Origin: an uncultured Prevotella sp.
GTDB taxonomy: Bacteria > Bacteroidota > Bacteroidia > Bacteroidales > Bacteroidaceae
Direction: 5' to 3'
Assembly: GCA_937892695.1 (NCBI GenBank)
Contig: CALBJK010000234.1
Span: 1-13,243, forward strand
DNA: 13,243 nt
Shown here piece after piece: positions 6,791-13,243 of this stretch. The first letter of the stretch is position 1. Every line of letters starts with the position of its first letter. The notes beneath the pieces were generated by a model. It saw nothing but the letters and a program-made list of their open reading frames with translations, did no database searches and had not been told where the DNA came from. The position numbers and the translations under genes are program-made.

Positions 6791-7705
6791 CTACACATCA
6801 ACAATAAGACCTTCTTTTGCAAGTATTGTGTGCTCGAATGTCTTCTTAGCTTCGTCTAAAAGCACTGTCGCGTCCTCATATCGCGCACTGAAATGGCCGA
6901 TTATGAGTTGTGACACTTCTGCCTCATTTGCAACCTTAGCTGCCTGAGCAGCCGTGCTGTGATAATACAAGGCAGCCATTTTCTCTTCCTTACTAAGATA
7001 AGTAGACTCGTGGTAAAGCGTGTTAACTCCTCTAACGGTTTTGTACAGATCTGGCATGTAAATGGTGTCACTGCAGTAAGCATAGCTACGCGGTTTGTCA
7101 GAGGGTCGTGTCAGTCTGGCATTCGGAATGCGGTTGCCATCCTCGTCAGTCCAGTCTGTACCGTTTTTTATATTGTTGATTTGGCTGAGCGGAATCTTGT
7201 AAAAGTCAATCATGTCGCGGCGGATATGAGGCAAGGTTGGTTTCTCCGAAAACAGATATCCGCAACATGGAATCCTGTGGCGCAATGGGATAGTCTTGAC
7301 CGCAATACTTCGGTCTTCATAAATAATTTGCCGCTTTGTCGTGTCTACAGGATGAAACACAACGTCGAATTCCAGATTCTGGCAGAAGATCTGCATCTGT
7401 ACATCGAGTACGCGTTTAAATTCGGGTGTGGCATAAATGTGAAACGGAGCTGTACGTCCGAGCATTCCGAAAGTGGAAATCATTCCTATTATTCCCAGAC
7501 AGTGGTCGCCATGAAGATGGGATACAAAGAGTGCGTTTACTTTTGTGAAACCCAATCTTGACCGGCGGAGTTGTACTTGCGTGCCCTCCCCACAGTCAAT
7601 CATAAAGAGTTTTTCGCGTATTTCTACCACTTGCGACGACGGATTGTGTCGCAAAGTTGGCATCGCGCTACCACATCCTAGAATGTGTACACGGAAAGGA
7701 GTCAT
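6791..7705 (-). CDS. rnz: Ribonuclease Z (tRNA 3' endonuclease)
   Basis: Zinc-dependent endonuclease of the metallo-beta-lactamase fold that removes 3' trailers from tRNA precursors. It is 304 residues, the normal size of the short RNase Z form. The zinc-binding motif HLHGDH is at 63-68 and further ligands are seen at His143 (LRHRIP), Asp213 (CSDT) and His271 (GHFSARY); His249 (YYHST) matches the conserved active-site histidine. The segment TLPHIRRDMIDFYKIPLSQ (157 onward) corresponds to the flexible arm that binds tRNA. The gene begins 14 bases after the stop of the lipoprotein gene and is the last of the mazG-lipoprotein-rnz run. All expected catalytic residues are present. Confidence 0.97.
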   Translation of the reverse strand: MTPFRVHILGCGSAMPTLRHNPSSQVVEIREKLFMIDCGEGTQVQLRRSRLGFTKVNALFVSHLHGDHCLGIIGMISTFGMLGRTAPFHIYATPEFKRVLDVQMQIFCQNLEFDVVFHPVDTTKRQIIYEDRSIAVKTIPLRHRIPCCGYLFSEKPTLPHIRRDMIDFYKIPLSQINNIKNGTDWTDEDGNRIPNARLTRPSDKPRSYAYCSDTIYMPDLYKTVRGVNTLYHESTYLSKEEKMAALYYHSTAAQAAKVANEAEVSQLIIGHFSARYEDATVLLDEAKKTFEHTILAKEGLIVDV

Positions 7706-7719
7706 AAAAAGTATAATGT

Positions 7720-8286
7720 TTATTTTTCGCCTGTACCTAAGAGGTGCTTGTAAGCAAATATTCCTTTATTGTTTTCAAGAAGCAAAGAGTCGGCTCCTAG
7801 CGAATTTATTGTGAATGTATCGCGGTTGAGCAGCAATTTGCCATTGACGATTTTCCATGAAGTCCAAGGATGCGATTCGGCCTTGACGTAAGACTTTACA
7901 ACTCCGCCTTCTTCTATTTCAAAGTTTTTGTCTATGCTTCCCCATTTCCCGAGCAGAGTTGTCATGTTGATGACATGAGTCCCTACCCTTTCTCCGTCCA
8001 CCGTTGTGCCGATTACTGCCATCCGGTCGCCGGCCATCAACCCTCCTTGTACGTCAGTCGGGTTTCCGTCGCTGTCAAGCAGAGTGTACTCGATTGTATC
8101 TCCTACATCCGTTATTAGCTGTAATGTATGCATGGCTGTACCATCACCACACACACCGTAAACGGTCGAGTCTTTGACAGCCGACGTTTCTTTGGCTGGA
8201 GCTTCAGCCTTTTTCGCCGTATGTTTACATCCTGCAGCAAAGAATACTGTGCACAATATAAGACAAAGATATTTAAGACTTTTCAT
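7720..8286 (-). CDS. Lipoprotein with a lipocalin-like C-terminal domain
   Basis: Protein of 188 residues with a lipoprotein signal peptide: hydrophobic helix 7-18 and lipobox AAGC with Cys20 as the lipidation site. An Ala/Lys/Glu-rich linker (22-40) follows. Residues 42-105 (VYGVCGDGT to the THVINM region) look like a small beta-rich domain, and 112-183 contain LLGKWGS, a G-x-W start typical of lipocalin-like folds, followed by beta strands. Small lipocalin-like lipoproteins are common in Bacteroidota, with mostly unknown roles. The residues after Cys20 are basic, not acidic, so the surface export signal described for Bacteroidota lipoproteins is not evident and a periplasmic-facing location is more likely. 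The start overlaps the mazG stop (ATGA) and has a strong ribosome site. No link to MazG or RNase Z function is evident. Confidence 0.82.
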   Translation of the reverse strand: MKSLKYLCLILCTVFFAAGCKHTAKKAEAPAKETSAVKDSTVYGVCGDGTAMHTLQLITDVGDTIEYTLLDSDGNPTDVQGGLMAGDRMAVIGTTVDGERVGTHVINMTTLLGKWGSIDKNFEIEEGGVVKSYVKAESHPWTSWKIVNGKLLLNRDTFTINSLGADSLLLENNKGIFAYKHLLGTGEK

Positions 8287-9140
8287 TTTCTTTCCTCCAT
8301 TTTCTTCGCTTCATTCCACAGCTTGTCCATTTCACCAAGGGTCATGTCTTTCAACGGCTTACCTATTTTGATGCTATGTTCTTCTATATAATTGAAGCGT
8401 CTTATAAATTTGTGGTTTGTTTTTTCAAGTGCATTGTCTGGATTGAGCTTGTAAAGTCTTCCTGCATTGATGACACTGAACAGAAAATCGCCGAACTCTT
8501 CGAGAGCATGCACACTGTCTTCTTTTCGCAATTCGGCCTCCAGTTCGTCCAGTTCTTCCCTCACTTTACCCCAAACATCGCCTTTGTCTTCCCAGTCGAA
8601 ACCTACATTTCGTGCTTTTTCTTGTATTCGGAAAGCTTTCAGCATAGAAGGCAAGGACTCTGGCACACCAGCGAGGACGCTCTTGTTGCCGTCCTTCTCC
8701 TTCAGTTTTATTTGTTCCCAGTTTTCCACTACTTCTTTTGCTGTCGAAGCTTTCTGCATTTTGTCCGTTTCACCTTTCTCGCCGTATGGTAACGGGCGGG
8801 GAACGGCAGCACCCACTTGGGATGGATGGTATACGTGGGGATGACGGAAAATAAGCTTGTCTGTCAGCTTGTTACATACGTCGGCAATATCAAATTCTCC
8901 TTTCTTGTCACCTATTTTCGCATAAAAACATACATGCAACAGAACATCGCCGAGTTCCTTACAGATATTTGCCTCGTCGTCTTTCAGAAGAGCGTCGCAA
9001 AGTTCGTAAGTTTCCTCTATTGTGTTAGGACGCAGACTCTCATTTGTCTGTTTCACATCCCATGGACATTTCACGCGGAGAGTGTCCACTACATCCAGCA
9101 TACGGCCAAAAGCCATCAATTTCTCTTTTTTCGAATGCAT
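8283..9140 (-). CDS. mazG: Nucleoside triphosphate pyrophosphohydrolase MazG
   Basis: Hydrolyses (d)NTPs to the monophosphate and pyrophosphate, cleaning the nucleotide pool and influencing ppGpp levels. There are 285 residues in two MazG repeats. The first has CPWD (25-28), the metal-binding EExxE (Glu42, Glu43, Glu46) and KELGD (61-65); the second has REELDELEAE (about 194-203) and LEEFGD (213-218), plus the family stretch RNVGFDW. From memory the E. coli protein is 263 residues; the extra length lies mostly in the linker between HPHV and WEQIK, where residues about 104-133 (8742-8831) include AAVPRPLPYGEKGE, which looks added. The ATG at 9140 lies 86 bases from the divergent valS start. 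The stop overlaps the next start by four bases, so MazG and the lipoprotein are translationally coupled. Confidence 0.96.
   Translation of the reverse strand: MHSKKEKLMAFGRMLDVVDTLRVKCPWDVKQTNESLRPNTIEETYELCDALLKDDEANICKELGDVLLHVCFYAKIGDKKGEFDIADVCNKLTDKLIFRHPHVYHPSQVGAAVPRPLPYGEKGETDKMQKASTAKEVVENWEQIKLKEKDGNKSVLAGVPESLPSMLKAFRIQEKARNVGFDWEDKGDVWGKVREELDELEAELRKEDSVHALEEFGDFLFSVINAGRLYKLNPDNALEKTNHKFIRRFNYIEEHSIKIGKPLKDMTLGEMDKLWNEAKKMEERK
8294..8298 (-). promoter_or_regulatory. Strong Shine-Dalgarno site for the lipoprotein gene
   Basis: GGAGG lies 7 bases before the lipoprotein ATG (8286), inside the end of mazG. Most other starts here lack such a site, so this one stands out and fixes the lipoprotein start and its coupling to mazG. 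Confidence 0.6.
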
Positions 9141-9158
9141 AACAAATTATTAACCATG

Positions 9159-9166
9159 CAAATGTA
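9159..9166 (-). promoter_or_regulatory. -7 element for the mazG operon
   Basis: The minus strand reads TACATTTG (9166-9159), matching TAnnTTTG, 18 bases before the mazG ATG. There is no TTTG at the expected -33 position, so the promoter call rests on one element and on the divergent gap. Confidence 0.45.
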
Positions 9167-9188
9167 CTACTTTTCCATGTATTTTTAG

Positions 9189-9196
9189 TAATTTTG
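9189..9196 (+). promoter_or_regulatory. -7 element for valS
   Basis: The plus strand reads TAATTTTG, matching TAnnTTTG, 30 bases upstream of the valS ATG. The TTG at its end (9194) is in frame with valS and would be a false start if the longest frame were chosen. No clear -33 TTTG is seen. Confidence 0.5.
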
Positions 9197-9226
9197 CAAT
9201 GTTTTTATACAGAAAATACTCTTATA

Positions 9227-11914
9227 ATGGAATTAGCAAGCAAATACGACCCACATTCAGTGGAATCCAAATGGTATCAGTACTGGCTTGACAACAAACT
9301 GTTCAGCAGTAAGCCCGATAAACGCAAACCATATACAATAGTCATTCCACCGCCAAATGTGACAGGAGTCCTGCACATGGGGCACATGCTCAACAATACC
9401 ATACAAGACATTCTTGTACGACGTGCCAGAATGAAAGGCATGAACGCATGTTGGGTACCGGGAACTGACCATGCATCTATAGCTACAGAAGCCAAAGTTG
9501 TAGGCAAGCTAGCCCAGCAAGGCATCAAGAAGGCCGACCTCACACGCGACGAATTTCTTCAACATGCGTGGGACTGGACTCATGAGCACGGCGGAATAAT
9601 CCTCAAGCAACTGCGCAAGCTCGGTGCAAGCTGCGACTGGGACAGAACGGCCTTTACAATGGACGAAACACGTTCGAAGGGCGTGATAAAAGTCTTTTGT
9701 GACCTTTACAACAAAGGCCTCATATACCGTGGTGTGAGAATGGTCAACTGGGATCCTAAAGCCCAGACTGCACTTTCAGACGAAGAGGTGATTTACAAAG
9801 ATGAACATTCTAAACTCTATTATCTCAAATACCGCATCGTCGAACAAGACTTAGATGTGCGAGGTGAGGGCAACCAGATACACAAAGACGACAAAGGCTA
9901 TTACGCCGTGGTCGCTACGACGCGTCCAGAAACCATCATGGGCGACACAGCCATGTGCATTAACCCGAACGATCCAAAGAACCAGTGGCTGCGCGGCAAG
10001 CACGTGATCGTACCTCTGGTAGGAAGAGAAATTCCGGTAATCGAGGACGAATATGTAGACATCGAGTTCGGAACCGGCTGTCTGAAGGTGACACCTGCAC
10101 ATGATATCAATGACCATGCTCTCGGACTGAAACATCATCTTGACACTATCGACATATTCAACGATAACGGCACTATCAGCGAGGCAGCCGGATTGTATGT
10201 CGGTATGGATCGTATGGATGTAAGAAAGAAGATTGAAGAAGACCTGAAACAGGCCGGACTAATGGAGAAAGTGGAAGACTATAACAACAAGGTAGGATTC
10301 TCCGAACGTACAAACGTGCCTATCGAACCGAAGCTCTCCACACAGTGGTTTCTGGCAATGAAACATTTTGCAGAAATCGCCCTGCCGCCAGTCATGAACG
10401 ATGACATTCATTTCTATCCTACCAAATACAAGAACACCTACCGCCATTGGCTCGAAAATATCAAAGACTGGTGCATCAGCCGTCAGTTGTGGTGGGGTCA
10501 TCGTATCCCGGCCTACTACTTCAAGACCGCAGATGGCAAAAACGGTGTTATCGTGGCCGAGACTCCTGAAGCTGCATTAAAGAAGGCTCAAGAGCAGAAT
10601 CCATCGCTGACAACGAATGATATCCGTCAAGACGAAGACTGTCTTGACACATGGTTCTCTAGTTGGCTTTGGCCTATTTCGGTGTTTGACGGTATCAACC
10701 ATCCCGACAACGATGAGATAAAATATTATTATCCAACAAGCGACCTCGTGACGGGTCCGGACATCATATTTTTCTGGGTAGCTAGAATGATAATGGCCGG
10801 ATACGAGTATCGCGGACAAATGCCGTTCCGAAACGTCTACTTCACAGGTATAGTCAGGGACAAGCTGGGACGGAAAATGTCGAAGAGCCTTGGCAATTCG
10901 CCCGACCCTCTTATGCTTATCGACAAATATGGAGCCGACGGCGTAAGAATGGGTATGATGCTGTCAGCGCCTGCCGGCAACGATATACTTTTCGACGAAA
11001 GCCTTTGCGAACAGGGGCGCAACTTTAATAACAAGATATGGAATGCTTTCCGTCTTGTCAAAGGATGGAGCATTGACGACAATGCGCAACAACCAAAGGA
11101 GAACGCTATCGCAACAGCCTGGTTTGCGGCCAAACTGCGTCAGACCAATGCCGAAGTGGACGACCTCTTTAGCAAATACCGTATATCCGAGGCTCTGATG
11201 GCTGTCTACAGATTGTTCTGGGACGAATTCTCAAGTTGGTATCTCGAAATGATAAAGCCGACATACGGTAACCCCATCGAAAAGACAACGCTCAATGCTA
11301 CGTTAAGTTTCTTTGAAACTCTGCTGAAGATGCTGCATCCTTTCATGCCGTTCATCACCGAAGAATTATGGCAGCACATCTATGACAGAAAAGACGGCAA
11401 ATCGATTATGCGTGAACAGCTAGACATTCCTGCTTTCACGCCCGACGACCGCCAACTCGTCGACGACATTGACAGTGTCAAACAGATTGTCAGCGGAGTG
11501 CGCACAGTACGCAACCAAAAGAACATTGCCAACAAAGAGGCTCTCCAACTTCAGTGTGTCGGTAAGAATAACTATGCTGCATACGATTGTGTGATAAAGA
11601 AAATGGCCAACTTGTCGTCTATCAATACTGTTGAGGACAAAGATTCGACAGCTGCAGCCTTCATGGTCAGTACAGACGAGTTTGCAGTTCCTTTGGGCAA
11701 TATGATTGATGTCGAAGCTGAGATAGAGAAGCAGGAAGCCCAGCTGAAACATCTCGAAGGCTTTCTTGCTGGGGTCAGAAAGAAACTGTCTAATGATAAG
11801 TTTGTGGCTCACGCCCCCGAGGCTGTCGTTGCGCTAGAACGTAAGAAGGAAAGCGACAGCGTAGAGAAAATAGAGGCTCTGAAAGTTTCGCTTGCTGCAC
11901 TGAAGAGCAAATAA
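9227..11914 (+). CDS. valS: Valyl-tRNA synthetase
   Basis: Class I aminoacyl-tRNA synthetase that charges tRNA-Val and edits misactivated threonine. There are 895 residues from ATG 9227, typical for the family. The HIGH signature appears as HMGH (50-53) after PPPNVTGVL; the KMSKS loop is intact at 550-554 ([15 protein letters not shown]). The inserted CP1 editing domain spans roughly 190-340 and carries the family stretch [12 protein letters not shown] near residue 230. [10 protein letters not shown] marks the second half of the catalytic core. A C-terminal coiled-coil arm covers the last 65 residues or so ([18 protein letters not shown]), which in ValS contacts the tRNA. I use ATG 9227 and not TTG 9194 because the latter overlaps the -7 element. 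The gene ends at a strong intrinsic terminator. Confidence 0.98.
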   Translation: MELASKYDPHSVESKWYQYWLDNKLFSSKPDKRKPYTIVIPPPNVTGVLHMGHMLNNTIQDILVRRARMKGMNACWVPGTDHASIATEAKVVGKLAQQGIKKADLTRDEFLQHAWDWTHEHGGIILKQLRKLGASCDWDRTAFTMDETRSKGVIKVFCDLYNKGLIYRGVRMVNWDPKAQTALSDEEVIYKDEHSKLYYLKYRIVEQDLDVRGEGNQIHKDDKGYYAVVATTRPETIMGDTAMCINPNDPKNQWLRGKHVIVPLVGREIPVIEDEYVDIEFGTGCLKVTPAHDINDHALGLKHHLDTIDIFNDNGTISEAAGLYVGMDRMDVRKKIEEDLKQAGLMEKVEDYNNKVGFSERTNVPIEPKLSTQWFLAMKHFAEIALPPVMNDDIHFYPTKYKNTYRHWLENIKDWCISRQLWWGHRIPAYYFKTADGKNGVIVAETPEAALKKAQEQNPSLTTNDIRQDEDCLDTWFSSWLWPISVFDGINHPDNDEIKYYYPTSDLVTGPDIIFFWVARMIMAGYEYRGQMPFRNVYFTGIVRDKLGRKMSKSLGNSPDPLMLIDKYGADGVRMGMMLSAPAGNDILFDESLCEQGRNFNNKIWNAFRLVKGWSIDDNAQQPKENAIATAWFAAKLRQTNAEVDDLFSKYRISEALMAVYRLFWDEFSSWYLEMIKPTYGNPIEKTTLNATLSFFETLLKMLHPFMPFITEELWQHIYDRKDGKSIMREQLDIPAFTPDDRQLVDDIDSVKQIVSGVRTVRNQKNIANKEALQLQCVGKNNYAAYDCVIKKMANLSSINTVEDKDSTAAAFMVSTDEFAVPLGNMIDVEAEIEKQEAQLKHLEGFLAGVRKKLSNDKFVAHAPEAVVALERKKESDSVEKIEALKVSLAALKSK

Positions 11915-11930
11915 TTGAGTCTTTACTATA

Positions 11931-11978
11931 AGAAGTTGTGCCGTGTATTTTATTTTACACTGCACGACTTCTTTTTTT
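11931..11978 (+). terminator. Intrinsic terminator after valS
   Basis: Arms 11931-11947 and 11956-11972 form a 17-position stem with one G-T wobble and one mismatch around an 8-base T-rich loop. Seven Ts follow at 11972-11978. It starts 16 bases after the valS stop, the classic place for a Rho-independent terminator. It also lies only 21 bases ahead of the next start codon. Confidence 0.85.
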
Positions 11979-11999
11979 AACCAACTATTCCTGCACGAA

Positions 12000-13136
12000 A
12001 TGAGAAATCTATTACTTTTCATATTACTGTTCCTGTTTGCATCCTGTATAAACGAAAATTCGGATTCGACAGAGAAATCGACTCATAAAACCATATTTGT
12101 ATTTATGCCCTACTCCGGACCGTCAAGTAGCCTTTACTATAACTTCTTGCAGAATCTTGACGACATGGAAACGGCAATCACAGAGATGGGTGGGCTGAAG
12201 ACTACAAGAATCATCGTGTTCTTGTCAACGTCAGAAACTGAAAGCAAACTGATTGAAATCAGATATGATAAAGGAGAATGCACACGTAATGTACTAAAAG
12301 TGTACGGAACCTACGACCACACGTCACGTGAAGGAATCGCAAATATACTGAAAGATGTGAAGCATTATACGCCAGCTCCTACATACGCCATCATAACTGG
12401 ATGTCACGGAGAAGGGTGGCTACCAAAGCTAAGAGACAACGACAAGCTGAAATATTTCGGTGGTGGCATTAGTAAATACCAGATTGACATCGATGACTTC
12501 GCAGGAGCGTTGTCTGACGCCGGTATCCACGCCCAATTTTTGCTTTTCGACGACTGCTATCTGTCATGTGTCGAAGTGGCCTACTCTCTGCGTAATGTTA
12601 CCGACTATCTGATAGCTTCGACAAGTGAGGTTATGAACTATGGAATGCCCTATCATAAGATATTGAAGTACCTTGTCGGTGACAATCCCGACTATAATCA
12701 GGTCTGTAACGATTTTCTTACCTTTTACAGCAGCTACACTTACCCGTATGGAACATTGGGAGTCACCGATTGTCGTAATATGGACGCCATGGCTGCCATG
12801 ATGAAAGAAATAAATGCTACGCACGAATACTCGACAGAAACTAACAGCGAGCTTCAAGACCTGGACGGAGGGCACAGCGAGCCTACACGGTATTTTGATT
12901 TCGGCGACTATGTTCGACATCTTTGTGGTAACGATGAAGCTACCTACGATAGGTATAACATACTCTTGAAGCAACTTGTACCTTACAAGGTAAATACACC
13001 AAGCTTCTATTCGGGACGTGACGGAAGCGTTACACCGATAAAAACATTTTCTGGCATCACAGTTTCAGATCCAAGTATAGACGCTAAAGCAATGGCATCA
13101 AAGATGAATACTTTATGGTGGAAAGCGACACATTAA
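12000..13136 (+). CDS. Clostripain-family (C11-type) cysteine peptidase lipoprotein
   Basis: Protein of 378 residues with a lipoprotein signal peptide (MRNLLLFILLFLFASC, Cys16 lipidated). The core resembles clostripain-related peptidases, caspase-fold cysteine proteases that usually cut after Arg or Lys. The likely catalytic dyad is His136 in ITGCHGEGW and Cys186 in LLFDDCYLSCVEVAYSL, with the family stretch DYLIASTSEVMNYGMPYHKIL just after. The residues following Cys16 (INENSDST) include acidic ones, which may favour surface export in Bacteroidota, but this is weak. The frame is open to GTG 11943 within the terminator hairpin; ATG 12000 directly precedes the signal peptide and is clearly the start. 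No Shine-Dalgarno site or separate promoter is seen in the 21 bases after the terminator. Substrate and role are unknown; such proteins can process surface or host proteins. Confidence 0.87.
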   Translation: MRNLLLFILLFLFASCINENSDSTEKSTHKTIFVFMPYSGPSSSLYYNFLQNLDDMETAITEMGGLKTTRIIVFLSTSETESKLIEIRYDKGECTRNVLKVYGTYDHTSREGIANILKDVKHYTPAPTYAIITGCHGEGWLPKLRDNDKLKYFGGGISKYQIDIDDFAGALSDAGIHAQFLLFDDCYLSCVEVAYSLRNVTDYLIASTSEVMNYGMPYHKILKYLVGDNPDYNQVCNDFLTFYSSYTYPYGTLGVTDCRNMDAMAAMMKEINATHEYSTETNSELQDLDGGHSEPTRYFDFGDYVRHLCGNDEATYDRYNILLKQLVPYKVNTPSFYSGRDGSVTPIKTFSGITVSDPSIDAKAMASKMNTLWWKATH

Positions 13137-13156
13137 AATAGATACAAAGCGGAATT

Positions 13157-13243
13157 TTAGCCTTCAAGCAGGCGCATGAATGTGTCCATAACCATACTGC
13201 GACGTTTTTCTGAGAAAAAGGTGCGGATTTCTGAGGGGATATT
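13157..13243 (-). CDS. C-terminal end of an unidentified convergent gene (partial)
   Basis: The minus strand is open from the right edge to a TAA at 13159-13157, giving 28 residues ending in SMVMDTFMRLLEG. The composition looks like a normal protein end and the position, convergent with the peptidase gene 20 bases away, fits a real gene. I do not recognise the family from this tail. No terminator is visible in the 13137-13156 gap. Confidence 0.55.
   Translation of the reverse strand, partial: NIPSEIRTFFSEKRRSMVMDTFMRLLEG

Noticed and set aside
6959..7561. A 200-codon plus-strand open frame opposite ribonuclease Z
   Set aside because: The minus strand carries every catalytic residue of RNase Z over this stretch, and the plus-strand product shows no recognisable domain.
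8376..9188. Plus-strand open frames opposite mazG, including a Ser-rich one
   Set aside because: They mirror the charged codons of MazG and have no support from starts or motifs.
11943..11999. An upstream GTG start adding 19 residues to the clostripain-like protein
   Set aside because: It lies inside the terminator hairpin and would place residues ahead of a perfect lipoprotein signal peptide.
1..13243. CRISPR arrays, tRNA genes, insertion sequences, phage or defence genes
   Set aside because: No regular spaced repeats, cloverleaf-like sequences, transposase motifs or known defence domains were seen on reading both strands.

Overview
The window looks like ordinary chromosome from a Bacteroidota member, most likely a Prevotella/Bacteroides-type organism. 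Reasons: promoters of the TAnnTTTG (-7) type, mostly without clear Shine-Dalgarno sites; an ECF sigma factor followed by a small membrane protein carrying the Bacteroidota-typical NPFKVPDGYF stretch; lipoproteins; a protein resembling the type IX secretion C-terminal domain; and a clostripain-family lipoprotein. The sequence is gene dense. The longest gap without a gene is about 176 bases, and no tRNA, rRNA, CRISPR array or insertion sequence was seen.

Layout: positions 1-9140 are all on the minus strand, in three blocks. (a) 1-3052 holds two tandem, closely related AMP-forming acyl-CoA synthetases; the second in transcription order runs off the left edge. A promoter-like site for the pair lies inside what a longest-ORF start would call the N-terminus of the first gene. 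(b) 3231-6614 reads as one tightly spaced operon in the order small secreted CTD-like protein, ECF sigma factor, putative anti-sigma membrane protein, Spy/CnrX-like periplasmic protein, truA, EamA transporter. Stop and start codons touch or overlap at two junctions. (c) 6791-9140 is mazG, a lipoprotein gene and ribonuclease Z, also translationally coupled at the first junction.

At 9141-9226 a short divergent promoter region separates mazG from valS (plus strand, 9227-11914). valS ends at a strong intrinsic terminator. Only 21 bases later the plus-strand gene for a clostripain-like lipoprotein begins (12000-13136). The last 87 bases hold the C-terminal end of an unidentified convergent minus-strand gene.

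The genes are mostly housekeeping: tRNA charging (ValS), tRNA 3' processing (RNase Z), tRNA pseudouridylation (TruA), nucleotide pool cleaning (MazG) and fatty-acid activation. One envelope-sensing sigma factor module is embedded among them. I see no clearly new system. The points most worth a second look are the sigma/anti-sigma/periplasmic-sensor module with its leading CTD-like protein, an extra GC-rich in-frame segment in mazG, corrected starts for three genes, and a terminator placed so close to the clostripain gene that no separate promoter is visible.
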